Source: JAFGHJ01 sp964525555 (GTDB taxonomy: Bacteria > Hydrothermota > UBA3072). Taken from it: DNA of 64,000 nt. Position 1 is the first letter of the stretch. Each line of letters begins with the position of its first letter. The notes beneath the pieces were generated by a model. The model made no database searches and was not told the DNA's origin. It worked only from the letters and a program-made list of their open reading frames with translations. The stretch spans positions 1-64,000 of the forward strand of contig CAZGHN010000001.1 in assembly GCA_964525555.1 (NCBI GenBank), read 5' to 3'. Positions 54,059 through 62,667 of the stretch are shown one piece after another. Both the position numbers and the translations under genes were made by a program.

Positions 54059-54701
54059 CAGAGTCCTCCCCTAAAAGAGTGAAAATTTTTTCTTTTATTT
54101 TTCGATGAATTTCGTCTATAGTTCCTCTGGAATCTATCGAAACAATTCTATTCGGATTTTCTTTAGCTAATTTAAGATATGATTTTCTAACTCTTCTGTG
54201 AAAATTAATGTTCTCTCTCTCTATTCTATCCGGATTTTTTATTCTATTTCTAACTATCTCAGGATCAACATCCAGTAAGAAAGTCCTGTCAGGCTCACGA
54301 ATCCGAAATAAATCAAGCTCTTTAAGCATTTTTATTTCTTCTTTTTTTACTCCTCTCCCCGCCATTTGATATGCTATAGTCGAGTCAAAATGTCTATCTG
54401 AAATAACTATTTTACCTTTTCTAAGACCGGGAAATACATTCTTAGTCAAATTCTCTGCCCTATCCGCAAGGTATAAAAAAAGTTCAGCATACTTATCTAT
54501 ATCTTCGTTTCCTTCAAGCAAAATGCTTCTTATTCTCTCCCCAAACACGGTTCCACCAGGTTCTCTAGTCATTAAAACAGGCAATCCCTTTGATAAAAGA
54601 CATTTATATAGCAATTCGGCTTGGACTGTCTTACCAGAACCTTCAACTCCCTCAAATGTTATAAAAATACCGTGTTTTTTTTTATCTGTTCCGGATGTTA
54701 T
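54042..54701 (-). CDS. tmk: Thymidylate kinase with a non-canonical start codon
   Basis: 219 aa if read from AUA 54701. Phosphorylates dTMP to dTDP. The P-loop EGVEGSGKT (about 17-25), TREPGG, DRHFDSTIAYQ and RIERENINFH are present. The only ATG/GTG/TTG before residue 40 is a TTG at 54614, downstream of the P-loop. The frame is closed on the right by TAG, the ino1 stop. Possible starts are AUA 54701, 7-8 nt after GGAAAGG, or AUU 54668, which gives FITFEG directly as in other Tmk proteins. A sequencing error remains possible. It overlaps ctp by 17 nt. Confidence 0.88.
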   Translation of the reverse strand: MTSGTDKKKHGIFITFEGVEGSGKTVQAELLYKCLLSKGLPVLMTREPGGTVFGERIRSILLEGNEDIDKYAELFLYLADRAENLTKNVFPGLRKGKIVISDRHFDSTIAYQMAGRGVKKEEIKMLKELDLFRIREPDRTFLLDVDPEIVRNRIKNPDRIERENINFHRRVRKSYLKLAKENPNRIVSIDSRGTIDEIHRKIKEKIFTLLGEDSDEPKK

Positions 54702-54716
54702 ATTAGCTACCCTTTC

Positions 54717-55814
54717 CTATTTTTTACTTTTTTTGTTTTTTCTATATTTTTTAATAAACTCTTCGGTCTTTTCCTTCGCTACAGAGTCAGGAAACTGTTC
54801 AGGCGGAGATTTCATAAGATAAGAAGAAGGGTCTATTAAAGTACCTGAAATATTATTATCAAGCGCTAATTTCATAAGTCTTATCGCATCGATTATTACA
54901 CCTGCAGAATTTGGTGAATCCCATACCTCAAGCTTAACCTCTACATTTAGAGGCACATCGCCAAAAGTCTGCCCTTCCATTCTCATATACGCCCATTTTC
55001 TATCTGTTAACCATTCTATATAATCCGAAGGTCCTATGTGAATATTTTCTTTTCCAATATCAAAGGGTAAAAGAGAAGTAACAGCCTGAGTTTTGGATTT
55101 TCCTTTTGAGGCAAGGCGTTCCCTTTCCAACATATTCAGAAAGTCAGTATTGCCGCCCACATTCAATTGAAAAGTACGTTTCAAACGGACTCCGCGATCA
55201 AGGAAAAGCTGGGCAAGAACCCTATGAGTGATAGTCGCTCCAACTTGAGATTTAATGTCATCTCCAATTATGGGTAGACCTTTCTCTTTAAACCTATCTG
55301 ACCAATACTTTGAAGAGGCTATGAAAACAGGTATTGCGTTAATAAAACCAACTTCCGCTTGAAGTGCCTGCTCAACATACCATTTTGTTGCTTCCTCACT
55401 ACCAACCGGAAGGTAACTGATCACCATATCAGCTTTAGTATCTTTCAGAACTTTAACAATATCAACCGTTGAACCCGGAGCTTTCTTTATAATATCTGCA
55501 AGATATTTACCAATACCATCGTGCGTCATACCTCTCTGCACTTTTACTCCAAGTTCGGGAACATCTGCAAATTTGTAAGTATTATTAGGGTCTGAAAAGA
55601 TTGCTTTTGATAAGTCTTTCCCTACCTTTGTCCTATTAATATCAAAAGCTGCTACAAATTCAATGTCTTTGATATGATAACCACCTAAATCTACATGCAT
55701 CAATCCTGGTATAGTCTTATTGGAGTCTGCATTCCGATAATAATGTACTCCCTGTACCAGTGAAGAAGCACAATTCCCTACACCAACTATTGCAACTCTG
55801 ACCTTATTATCCAT
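54717..55814 (-). CDS. ino1: Myo-inositol-1-phosphate synthase
   Basis: 365 aa. Converts glucose-6-phosphate to inositol-1-phosphate with NAD. The Rossmann motif VGVGNCASSLVQG (10-22), DINRTKVGKDL, SYLPVGSEEATKWY, NAIPVFIAS, GDDIKSQVGATITHR and QLNVGGNTDFLNML all match the bacterial/archaeal MIPS family. It is followed by a Lys-rich tail. It overlaps the CDP-alcohol transferase by 1 nt, which points to inositol phospholipid synthesis. SD GGAGG. Confidence 0.96.
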   Translation of the reverse strand: MDNKVRVAIVGVGNCASSLVQGVHYYRNADSNKTIPGLMHVDLGGYHIKDIEFVAAFDINRTKVGKDLSKAIFSDPNNTYKFADVPELGVKVQRGMTHDGIGKYLADIIKKAPGSTVDIVKVLKDTKADMVISYLPVGSEEATKWYVEQALQAEVGFINAIPVFIASSKYWSDRFKEKGLPIIGDDIKSQVGATITHRVLAQLFLDRGVRLKRTFQLNVGGNTDFLNMLERERLASKGKSKTQAVTSLLPFDIGKENIHIGPSDYIEWLTDRKWAYMRMEGQTFGDVPLNVEVKLEVWDSPNSAGVIIDAIRLMKLALDNNISGTLIDPSSYLMKSPPEQFPDSVAKEKTEEFIKKYRKNKKSKK

Positions 55815-56392
55815 TAATTACCTCCGTTTTCAAGCCGTTTATATGCAATTATTATCCTTTGAATAGCCGTTATATTACTTCCTATCGCCAAAAAAGCCAG
55901 TACATAAATCAAATAATCCGGCAAAACAACTAAACCAAGAATTATTATAATAATTCGCTCTACACGAGTAAAAATTCCTTCCTTAATATCAACTCCGAGA
56001 GAATCCGCTCTCGCCCGTGTATAACTTGTCAGGAATGCGCCCAGTATTACAGCAAAGCTCAAAATAGAAAAAAGGGCACTTTCTCCTGCTAAAGCTATAG
56101 AAAAAAATATAAAGAACTCTCCGTATCTGTCAAGTGTTGAGTCGAAAAAAGCTCCGAATTTAGAAGTTTTTCCTTTCTCTCTTGCGATTTGCCCATCAAC
56201 AGCATCTAAAATCGAACCGGCTATTAAAATTAAGCCCCCTATTCTAAGCCTACCTTTGAAAATAAACGCAGAAGCAAGAATAACAATTAATAAACCTCCA
56301 AACGTTATAATATTCGGAGGAAGAAAGTACAATAATCTTACCAATGGCGTAAGAAGAATCCTTGCTTTATCTCTTAGTTTACTCCAATCCAA
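55814..56392 (-). CDS. CDP-alcohol phosphatidyltransferase (probable phosphatidylinositol-phosphate synthase)
   Basis: 192 aa, six helices. The CDP-OH signature has D63, D66-G67, A70-R71, G80, D84 and D88 (DAVDGQIAREKGK ... GAFFDSTLD). Coupling to ino1 suggests that inositol-1-phosphate is the acceptor, giving phosphatidylinositol phosphate as in actinobacteria and some archaea. Phosphatidylglycerophosphate synthase is the alternative. It starts at TTG 56392 behind GGGAGGG. Confidence 0.88.
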   Translation of the reverse strand: MDWSKLRDKARILLTPLVRLLYFLPPNIITFGGLLIVILASAFIFKGRLRIGGLILIAGSILDAVDGQIAREKGKTSKFGAFFDSTLDRYGEFFIFFSIALAGESALFSILSFAVILGAFLTSYTRARADSLGVDIKEGIFTRVERIIIIILGLVVLPDYLIYVLAFLAIGSNITAIQRIIIAYKRLENGGN

Positions 56393-57048
56393 TCTTTCCC
56401 TCCCATCAAAACAACAAATTCTCCCTTTAATTTAGGCATATTATCAAGAATTTCCAAAGGCCTGCCGCGAATAATTTCTTCGTAAAGCTTTGTCATTTCT
56501 CTTGTTAAAACGATTTCCCTTTCCGGTAAAATACTTTCCATAAGAGAAAGCAACTTCTGCACTCTCTTAGGCGATTCAAAAATTATCACCGTTCTACTTT
56601 CCTCTTTCAAAGACTCCAGAATCTTTCTCCTTTTTCCCTTCTTCTTTGGAAGATAACCAAGAAAAATAAATTTATCTGGAGGAAGGCCGGAGAGAATCAT
56701 TGAATTTATCACAGATGAAGGTCCAGGAAGGCTTGTAAAATTTTGTTTCTCTTCTATCAGATGCTTAACCAGATAAAATCCCGGATCGGAAATAAGCGGA
56801 GAACCGGCAGATGAAACAAAAACAAAGTCTTTTCCATCTTTTAATTTTTCTAAAATCCATTCGGTCATTTTTTCTTTATTAAAATCATTATAAGACTTTA
56901 AAGGTTTATCTATTCTGTACTGATCCAATAAGATTTTAGTCTTTTGCTTACTTTCACATATAATACCATCTACTTCTTTCATTATTCTTATAACTCTATA
57001 TGTAACATCTTCAAGATTTCCAATTGGAGTAGCTGCAAAATATATCAA
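56374..57048 (-). CDS. rsmI: 16S rRNA 2'-O-methyltransferase RsmI
   Basis: 224 aa. Methylates C1402 in 16S rRNA. FAATPIGNLEDVTYRVI (4-20), SSAGSPLISDPG, LPGPSSVINSMILSGLP and FLGYLPKKKGKR match the TP_methylase fold of RsmI. The usual EDTR segment reads ESKQ, and SDAGTP reads SSAGSP, moderate departures in otherwise invariant positions. It starts at TTG 57048 without a strong SD and overlaps the next gene by 19 nt. Confidence 0.92.
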   Translation of the reverse strand: MIYFAATPIGNLEDVTYRVIRIMKEVDGIICESKQKTKILLDQYRIDKPLKSYNDFNKEKMTEWILEKLKDGKDFVFVSSAGSPLISDPGFYLVKHLIEEKQNFTSLPGPSSVINSMILSGLPPDKFIFLGYLPKKKGKRRKILESLKEESRTVIIFESPKRVQKLLSLMESILPEREIVLTREMTKLYEEIIRGRPLEILDNMPKLKGEFVVLMGGKDWIGVN

Positions 57049-57050
57049 AT

Positions 57051-58013
57051 TTAATCTATATCCAATCTAGAAAGTTTCGAGTACTCAAAAAAATGAGAAC
57101 TTTTTAAAGCGAAACGATAATCTTTAAGAGAACTATGAATAATTTCATCTGTTTTTCTGCCAAGAACAACAAAAATAGCATCGGAAAATTGGTCAATCCA
57201 GGAAGCAAATGCTATTGTTATCTCTTCATCTGTTGCAAGAAACGGTTGATATGTAATTTTAAGATCGTCTTCAATGCTAAAACTTTTTAGAATATCCAAA
57301 TTATTAGAAGCATTTTCATACGCAGGTACAAGAGTCTTTCTAACCAACGATACACCTACTACGTCAATGAAAGCCGTTATAAGAGAATTAAAAAATTTTA
57401 AATATAACTCAATTAAAGCTGGGCTTACCTGTTCCTTCAATTGCTTACCTTTATAAGCACTTACAAGCATATCCTCACTTTCAAGCAAAGAAACCAAAGT
57501 TTTCTTGTCTATTTTTCGCTTGCTCTTTTTCAAAGGATATATTACCTGGGGTTCACCTTCTCTAAATCTCACAAAAGAATATTTATTCGATTTATTTAAG
57601 GAAAGAAAACCAGAAAAATTAACACTCTCTAACTTATTAAAAAGCACATTTAAATCAACATTTTCTATTTTTTTATCGGAAAATAAAGGTTTTTCTTTGA
57701 ATAATGCCATTATGATATTAAGAAGATCTTCGTCAATCATATATATGTTAACGAATCCTTGATGAGCTTTTTTAGCCTTATCGAGAACTTTAGCTAAAGG
57801 ATGTTCCTCCAATCTGTTTTCCAAACAAACTCCAGCGCTAATCGTTTGACCATCTTTAAAAAAAAGGTATTCAAATCTATCAGGATATTTTATTTCAATA
57901 TATCCCATAAGATGGCCATCCCTGGCTTTCTTAGACTGATTTAGAATGTTATCAAAATTGACAAACTGAACCGGAGCGTTATTTAAGATTAAATTCCCCT
58001 TAGGAAATACCAT
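57051..58013 (-). CDS. Hypothetical protein with a duplicated domain (DUF4388-like)
   Basis: 320 aa, not firmly recognised. Two similar segments, GYIEIKYPDRFEYLFFKDGQ (about 37-56) and GFLSLNKSNKYSFVRFREGE (about 135-154), have the G-x-I/L-x-hydrophobic ... FkdGe pattern of DUF4388/PATAN-type domains often found in bacterial signalling. The C-terminal 120 residues are helical. No signal peptide. It is first in a long housekeeping unit with a consensus promoter. ATG 58013 has AGAGGG 6 nt upstream; ATG 58019 abuts the SD. Confidence 0.75.
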   Translation of the reverse strand: MVFPKGNLILNNAPVQFVNFDNILNQSKKARDGHLMGYIEIKYPDRFEYLFFKDGQTISAGVCLENRLEEHPLAKVLDKAKKAHQGFVNIYMIDEDLLNIIMALFKEKPLFSDKKIENVDLNVLFNKLESVNFSGFLSLNKSNKYSFVRFREGEPQVIYPLKKSKRKIDKKTLVSLLESEDMLVSAYKGKQLKEQVSPALIELYLKFFNSLITAFIDVVGVSLVRKTLVPAYENASNNLDILKSFSIEDDLKITYQPFLATDEEITIAFASWIDQFSDAIFVVLGRKTDEIIHSSLKDYRFALKSSHFFEYSKLSRLDID

Positions 58014-58035
58014 GTTCATCCCTCTCCATTAATTA

Positions 58036-58063
58036 ATTATACGCTATCGATTAGAAAAGTCAA
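58036..58063 (-). promoter_or_regulatory. Promoter of the 58.0-49.4 kb operon
   Basis: TTGACT (58058-58063), 16 nt, TATAAT (58036-58041), then a short leader with GGAGAGGG. Confidence 0.85.
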
Positions 58064-58149
58064 GAGATTCCAACCATTACAAAGCAATTAAACAAAAAAA
58101 TAAGGAGTCAGAATTCAGAACCCAATCTCCGTCCAAAAAAAATAATTTC

Positions 58150-58455
58150 ACCACAGAGTACACAGAGAAAGAGAAAAAACACACAGAGAAAAAAAGATTA
58201 TATCGTTGCTTAAAACCCACCCCCTCACCCAAAAATATTCTCACACAAAGACACTGGGAGCACAAAGCCCCTCCACAAAACCCAAGAAAATTTATAATGA
58301 GATATTTTCTCGCATAACAAAAAATTGGCTGACATTACTACAGAGGTTTTATTTATTTAGACTAACAGCCAAATATTAACATCTAACAGCTATTCATTAC
58401 CATGTATTCTGATTTATTAATTTAAACTAAAAGCTAAAGACCAAAAGACCGCTTA
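58150..58455. repeat. Composite intergenic repeat with the second 86-bp copy
   Basis: CACCACAGAGTACACAGAGA (58152) and CACACAGAGAAA; then 58210-58295, which matches 29193-29278 at 83 of 86 positions; then AACAGCCAAATATTAACATC and AACTAAAAGCTAAAGACC near 58425. The same order of words occurs at 29157-29278. No gene is apparent in 58064-58461. Confidence 0.75.
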
Positions 58456-58461
58456 AGAAAA

Positions 58462-60470
58462 TTACATCAGCACAGCTTTGCTTATCTTGACAAAACCGTT
58501 TGCTTCTATCCTGAGGAAGTAAACACCTTTTGGTCTATTTTTCATATCTATTTCCATCGAATGAAAGCCGGCGGGCTTCTCTTCCACGATTTTTTTTACA
58601 TTTGCTCCCAGTATATCGTATAAGCTGAATTTAACGCAAGACCTGAAAGGCAAAGCGTATCTGATTTCAAATTTATTGTCTATCGATATGCCTTTTACGC
58701 TCATAGAATACACTTTGGGTAAATCATTATCTGGAACACCCGAAACAGGCAAAATGGAAAATACTGCATCGCTTTTATCCGGCGCGCTTCCATCCGTATC
58801 GGTAATACAAACCAGACAGCTATCCGATGGTGTATCCGGAACGAGCCAGTAAATCACACCGACATCCGGCATATTGTCGATTATTTCCGTCCAGGCAGAA
58901 CCATTATCTATAGAATATTCGATTTTCACAGTTCCGCTTGTATTTGAAGATGTCCATGTTATAAAGCAAGCGCTATCTGCCCGCCACTCTTCCCCTCCGT
59001 TGGGAGAAGTTACGGTGATGAGAGGATTAATGTTCAATAATACAGAAACATTGATAGAAAAACAATTCGCCACTGCAAGGTCCATATCGCCGTCTCCGTC
59101 CAGGTCCGAGGAAAAAACTGAATAAGGAGCAGCTCCCACGGAATAGTCTACTTTCGCAGCAAAAGTGCCATCTCCGTTGTTTAGTAATACGGAAATACTG
59201 TCGGAATCAATGTTTGCTACTGCGAGGTCCATATCGCCGTCTCCGTCCAGGTCAGAAGAAAAAACCGACACGGGATCGTTTCCCACGTAGTAGTCCACTT
59301 TCGTAGCAAAAGTGCCATCTCCGTTGTTTAGTAATACGGAAACATTTTCGGAATTATCGTTTGCTACTGCGAGATCCGTATCGCCGTCTCCGTCCAGATC
59401 CGAGGAAAAAACTGAATAAGCCTCATACCCCACAGCGTAGTTTACTCTCGCGGCAAAAGTGCCATCTCCGTTGTTTAGCAATACAGAAACATTATTGGAA
59501 CCAGCGTTTGTTACTGCGAGGTCCATATCACCGTCTGAGTCCAGGTCCGAAGAAAAAACAGAAGAAGGATCGCTCCCCACGCCGTAGTCTACTTTCACGG
59601 CAAAAGTGCCATCTCCGTTGTTTAGCAATACAGAAACATTATAGGAATCACGNNNNNNNNNNNNNNNNNNNNNNNNNNNNNNNNNNNNNNNNNNNNNNNN
59701 NNNNNNNNNNNNNNNNNNNNNNNNNNNNNNNNNNNNNNNNNNNNNNNNNNNNCCACGGAATAGTCCACTTTTGCGGCAAAAGTGCCATCTCCGTTGTTTA
59801 GCAATACAGAAACATTATAGGAATCACGATTTGCTGCAGCGAGGTCCATATCGCCGTCTCCGTCCAGGTCCGAGGAAAAAACCGACCTGGGACCAGCTCC
59901 CACGGAATAGTCCACTTTTGCGGCAAAAGTGCCATCTCCGTTGTTTAGCAATACGGAAACACTATAGGATTCAAAGTTTGCTACTGCAAGATCCATATCG
60001 CCATCTCCGTCCAGATCAGAGGAAAAAACCGACAAAGACCAACTTCCTGCGGAGTAGTCCACTTTTTCTGCGAATTCTCCGGTTCCTCCGTCCACCTCGA
60101 TTGTGAAAGACCATCCGAAGGGAATTGCTAAAGTGTCACCAGTAGTACTTTCAATATCTGTGGTTAGTATTACAGAGATTACATCTCCTGCGACAAAATT
60201 ACTATCCGGGGCAAATTCGGCCGTATTTGTTCCGGAATCGTAACTGTAAATTCCTGTTTGCCCTCCCCTTCGCAGGGAACAAACGATGAATGTACTGTCG
60301 TTGATGGTAGAGGCATTCATATCCTGGTCAAATGTAACCGAGATACTTGTGCTTTTTGATATATTAAGTGCGTTTTGAACCGGGTTTACAGAAACAACTT
60401 GTTGAGCAAAAGCCAGATTGATATTCACACCGAAAAATAAGAAAAATACTATACTTGTTACTTTTCTCAT
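58462..60470 (-). CDS. Secreted FG-GAP/VCBS repeat protein interrupted by an assembly gap
   Basis: One gene read on both sides of 100 N (59653-59752). Start ATG 60470 follows GGGAGG; signal peptide about 1-22. Next come an SbsA-type Ig domain (NISKSTSISVTFDQDMNAST) and at least seven 49-aa FG-GAP repeats, each with the Ca-binding DLDGDGDMDLAVAN and LLNNGDGTFAAKVDY. An Ig-like domain (TSPNGGEEW ... WTSSNTSGTVKIEYS) and a C-terminal type-9-like sorting domain (GVYFLRIEANGFVKISKAVLM) end it. The frame differs on the two sides because the N count is arbitrary. Probably a surface adhesin or binding protein. Confidence 0.88.
59653..59752. other. Assembly gap (100 N) inside tandem 147-bp repeats
   Basis: The sequence left of the gap, up to AGGAATCACG, repeats exactly at 59819-59828, and the sequence right of it restarts the 147-bp unit. 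In an intact unit the two flanks are 71 nt apart, so the true gap is predicted to be 71 + 147n nt. Confidence 0.97.
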
Positions 60471-60618
60471 TTTCACCTCCCGCTTTGTTTAATTCACCTC
60501 TAAAATCTATTATAAGAACTGTTTATGTCGATACTATTTTTATTCTCTCTTTTTCGATTATTAAGTTATCCAAATTTTTTCCTTTATTATTATAACACAT
60601 TAAAATACCATTTTGTTC

Positions 60619-60647
60619 ATTGTAAGAATACTTATCTCAGTTGTCAA
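60619..60647 (-). promoter_or_regulatory. Promoter of the FG-GAP protein gene
   Basis: TTGACA (60642-60647), 17 nt, TACAAT (60619-60624). The leader is about 145 nt. Both boxes equal those of secreted protein 1. Confidence 0.75.
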
Positions 60648-60710
60648 CTTTCTTTCTTCGAACTGCCGTATTCAGTCATATGTAGTTTAGTACCAGACCA
60701 ACAATTATGA

Positions 60711-60770
60711 TTCTCTGTGTTTCTGTGGTAAAAAAACTTCGGCGCGGAGATATGTGGGCTCTGTGTGCAT
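60711..60770. repeat. CTCTGTGTTTCTGTGG-type word-repeat
   Basis: TTCTCTGTGTTTCTGTGGTA (60710) then GATATGTGGGCTCTGTGTGC (60750). Related to 31298-31335, which has CTCTGTGGTT then TTTTGTGGGCTCTGTG. Apart from the two promoters, 60477-60874 holds nothing else I can see. Confidence 0.55.
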
Positions 60771-60821
60771 TTATTCATTTTACTATTTAAATTTTAATTT
60801 TTTATCCAATCATTGGGAGTC

Positions 60822-60849
60822 TTGACAAAGAAGGTAAAACAAGTAATTA
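60822..60849 (+). promoter_or_regulatory. Promoter of the phosphomannomutase gene
   Basis: TTGACA (60822-60827), 16 nt, TAATTA (60844-60849), with AGGAGAT before ATG 60875. Confidence 0.65.
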
Positions 60850-60874
60850 TTTCAAAAACAGGAGATAGTTTCAT

Positions 60875-62233
60875 ATGAAAATAAATGAAGAAATATTCAG
60901 AGAATACGATATAAGAGGAATAGCAGACGAAGAACTCACAAATGAATTTGCATATCATCTCGGCAGAGCGTTCGGAACTTACTTGAAGAGAAAAAGCCTT
61001 ACAAATATCGCCGTAGGAAGGGACGTTAGAAAAAGCTCGCCAAGATTATTTGAAAACATATCAAAGGGTATTGCCGATTCCGGTTGCAATGTAAGTAATA
61101 TTGGAGTCGGACCAACCCCTCTATTATACTTCACGGTTTTCCACTATAATCTTGACGGAGGCTTAATGATAACCGGAAGTCATAATCCTATTGAATACAA
61201 CGGATTTAAAATGATGAGAGGTAAAGAAACCGTATACGGCGAGCAAATACAGGAAATAAAAGAAATAATAAAAAAGGAAGATTATGAAGAAGGAAAAGGA
61301 AAAATAATTGATAAGGAAGTCGTAGGCGATTATATAGAATATACAACCGCTCTGATTTCGCCCGGAAAACCGTTAAAAATAGTACTGGATCCGGGAAATG
61401 GCACAGGAGGTCCTATAGCAACAGAATTATTCAAACGCTTTGGGGCAGAATTCGAATGCATAAATTGTGAACCAGACGGCAATTTCCCGAATCATTTACC
61501 CGACCCAACCGTTGTCAAATACACCAAACAATTAACCGATAAAGTTATCGAAAAGAAAGCTGATATGGGTATAGGATACGATGGAGATTCTGATCGCGCA
61601 GGCATAATCGATGAAAACGGAAAACTCGTGTATGGGGACCAATTATTGGGAGCTCTTGCAAAACCTATAATTATGAAAAATCCCGGGACCGATGTAATTT
61701 TTGACGTAAAATGCAGCCAGGGACTCGTTGAATGGATTGAAAAATTAGGCGGCAAACCTTTAATGTGGAAAACCGGACATTCGTTGCTGAAGGTAAAAAT
61801 GAAAGAGACGGGAAGCCTAATAGCCGGAGAAATGAGCGGACACATATTCATTGGCGATAATTATTATGGCTTTGACGACGCCCTTTTTGTATCGGCAAGA
61901 TTCTACGAAATAGCTTCAAAATCAGATAAAACCGTTTCCGAGATAATCGCAGAAATGCCTTATTATGAAAGCACTCCGGAAATCAGAACTGAAGTCGGAG
62001 AAGAAGCAAAATGGAAAATTGTCGAAGCAGCTAAAAAAGAATTTCGAAAAAAATACGAAACGATCGAAATAGATGGAACACGTATTCTCTTTGGAGATGG
62101 TTGGGGTCTAATTAGAGCGTCAAATACTCAACCTATTATAGTAACACGCTTTGAAGCAAAAACAAAAGAAAGATTAGAAGAAATAAAAACCATTGTAACC
62201 GACTTCATAAAGCAGCAAGCCAATAAAATGTAA
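60875..62233 (+). CDS. Phosphomannomutase/phosphoglucomutase
   Basis: 452 aa. Interconverts hexose 6- and 1-phosphates and so supplies nucleotide sugars for the glycan loci in this window. The phosphoserine is S102 in TGSHNP (usual TASHNP), the metal loop is DGDSDR (236-241), the sugar loop GEMSGH (318-323), and the phosphate loop RASNTQP lies near the C-terminus. All four domains are complete, AlgC/ManB-like. Mannose versus glucose preference cannot be told. Confidence 0.93.
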   Translation: MKINEEIFREYDIRGIADEELTNEFAYHLGRAFGTYLKRKSLTNIAVGRDVRKSSPRLFENISKGIADSGCNVSNIGVGPTPLLYFTVFHYNLDGGLMITGSHNPIEYNGFKMMRGKETVYGEQIQEIKEIIKKEDYEEGKGKIIDKEVVGDYIEYTTALISPGKPLKIVLDPGNGTGGPIATELFKRFGAEFECINCEPDGNFPNHLPDPTVVKYTKQLTDKVIEKKADMGIGYDGDSDRAGIIDENGKLVYGDQLLGALAKPIIMKNPGTDVIFDVKCSQGLVEWIEKLGGKPLMWKTGHSLLKVKMKETGSLIAGEMSGHIFIGDNYYGFDDALFVSARFYEIASKSDKTVSEIIAEMPYYESTPEIRTEVGEEAKWKIVEAAKKEFRKKYETIEIDGTRILFGDGWGLIRASNTQPIIVTRFEAKTKERLEEIKTIVTDFIKQQANKM

Positions 62234-62418
62234 AAATAAAAATGACAAATTATAACAAAGAATACAGATGCCGGAAGTCAGAAGTCAGAATCCCCTCACC
62301 GCTGCAAACAAAAAAACAACGAATCACACGAATAGCACTAATAAACTTTTTTGTTTTTATAAATTTAAACTCGAAACACACAAGTTCTACGTACTCTGTG
62401 GCTAATTTTGTTAGATAA

Positions 62419-62667
62419 ATGAAAAAAAGAGAAATTTTAGCTGAGCTTACACAAATAGCTTGCAAAATAGGAATAAAAATTATAGAAGACAGATTACTTA
62501 AAAAAGGCGGATACTGCCGTGTTTTTAAAAATAAGTATATAATAATGGATAAAAGAATCACCGAGGAAGATAAATTGAAAATTCTAATCAAGGCCCTTAA
62601 GAGAAACGATCTTGAAAACGTTTATTTAACGCCAAAAATAAGGGAGTTGTGTTCTGAAAAAGAATAA
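62419..62667 (+). CDS. Small conserved-looking hypothetical protein, basic
   Basis: 82 aa, basic, predicted alpha/beta: MKKREILAELTQIACKIGIK then KKGGYCRVFKNKYIIMDKRI and ITEEDKLKILIKALKR. No family named with certainty. No good SD; it begins just after a CTCTGTGGCTAA word. Its end overlaps the patatin-like gene by 14 nt, and the SD for that gene lies inside it, so the two are probably co-translated. Confidence 0.7.
   Translation: MKKREILAELTQIACKIGIKIIEDRLLKKGGYCRVFKNKYIIMDKRITEEDKLKILIKALKRNDLENVYLTPKIRELCSEKE

Noticed and set aside
59361..60106. Plus-strand Arg/Leu-rich repetitive frames opposite the FG-GAP gene
   Set aside because: They are the complement of the 147-bp coding repeats; the minus strand has a signal peptide, Ca-binding motifs and a sorting domain.
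58462..60476. Tandem 147-bp repeats considered as a CRISPR or minisatellite array
   Set aside because: Units are contiguous, coding and without spacers; they encode FG-GAP blades.
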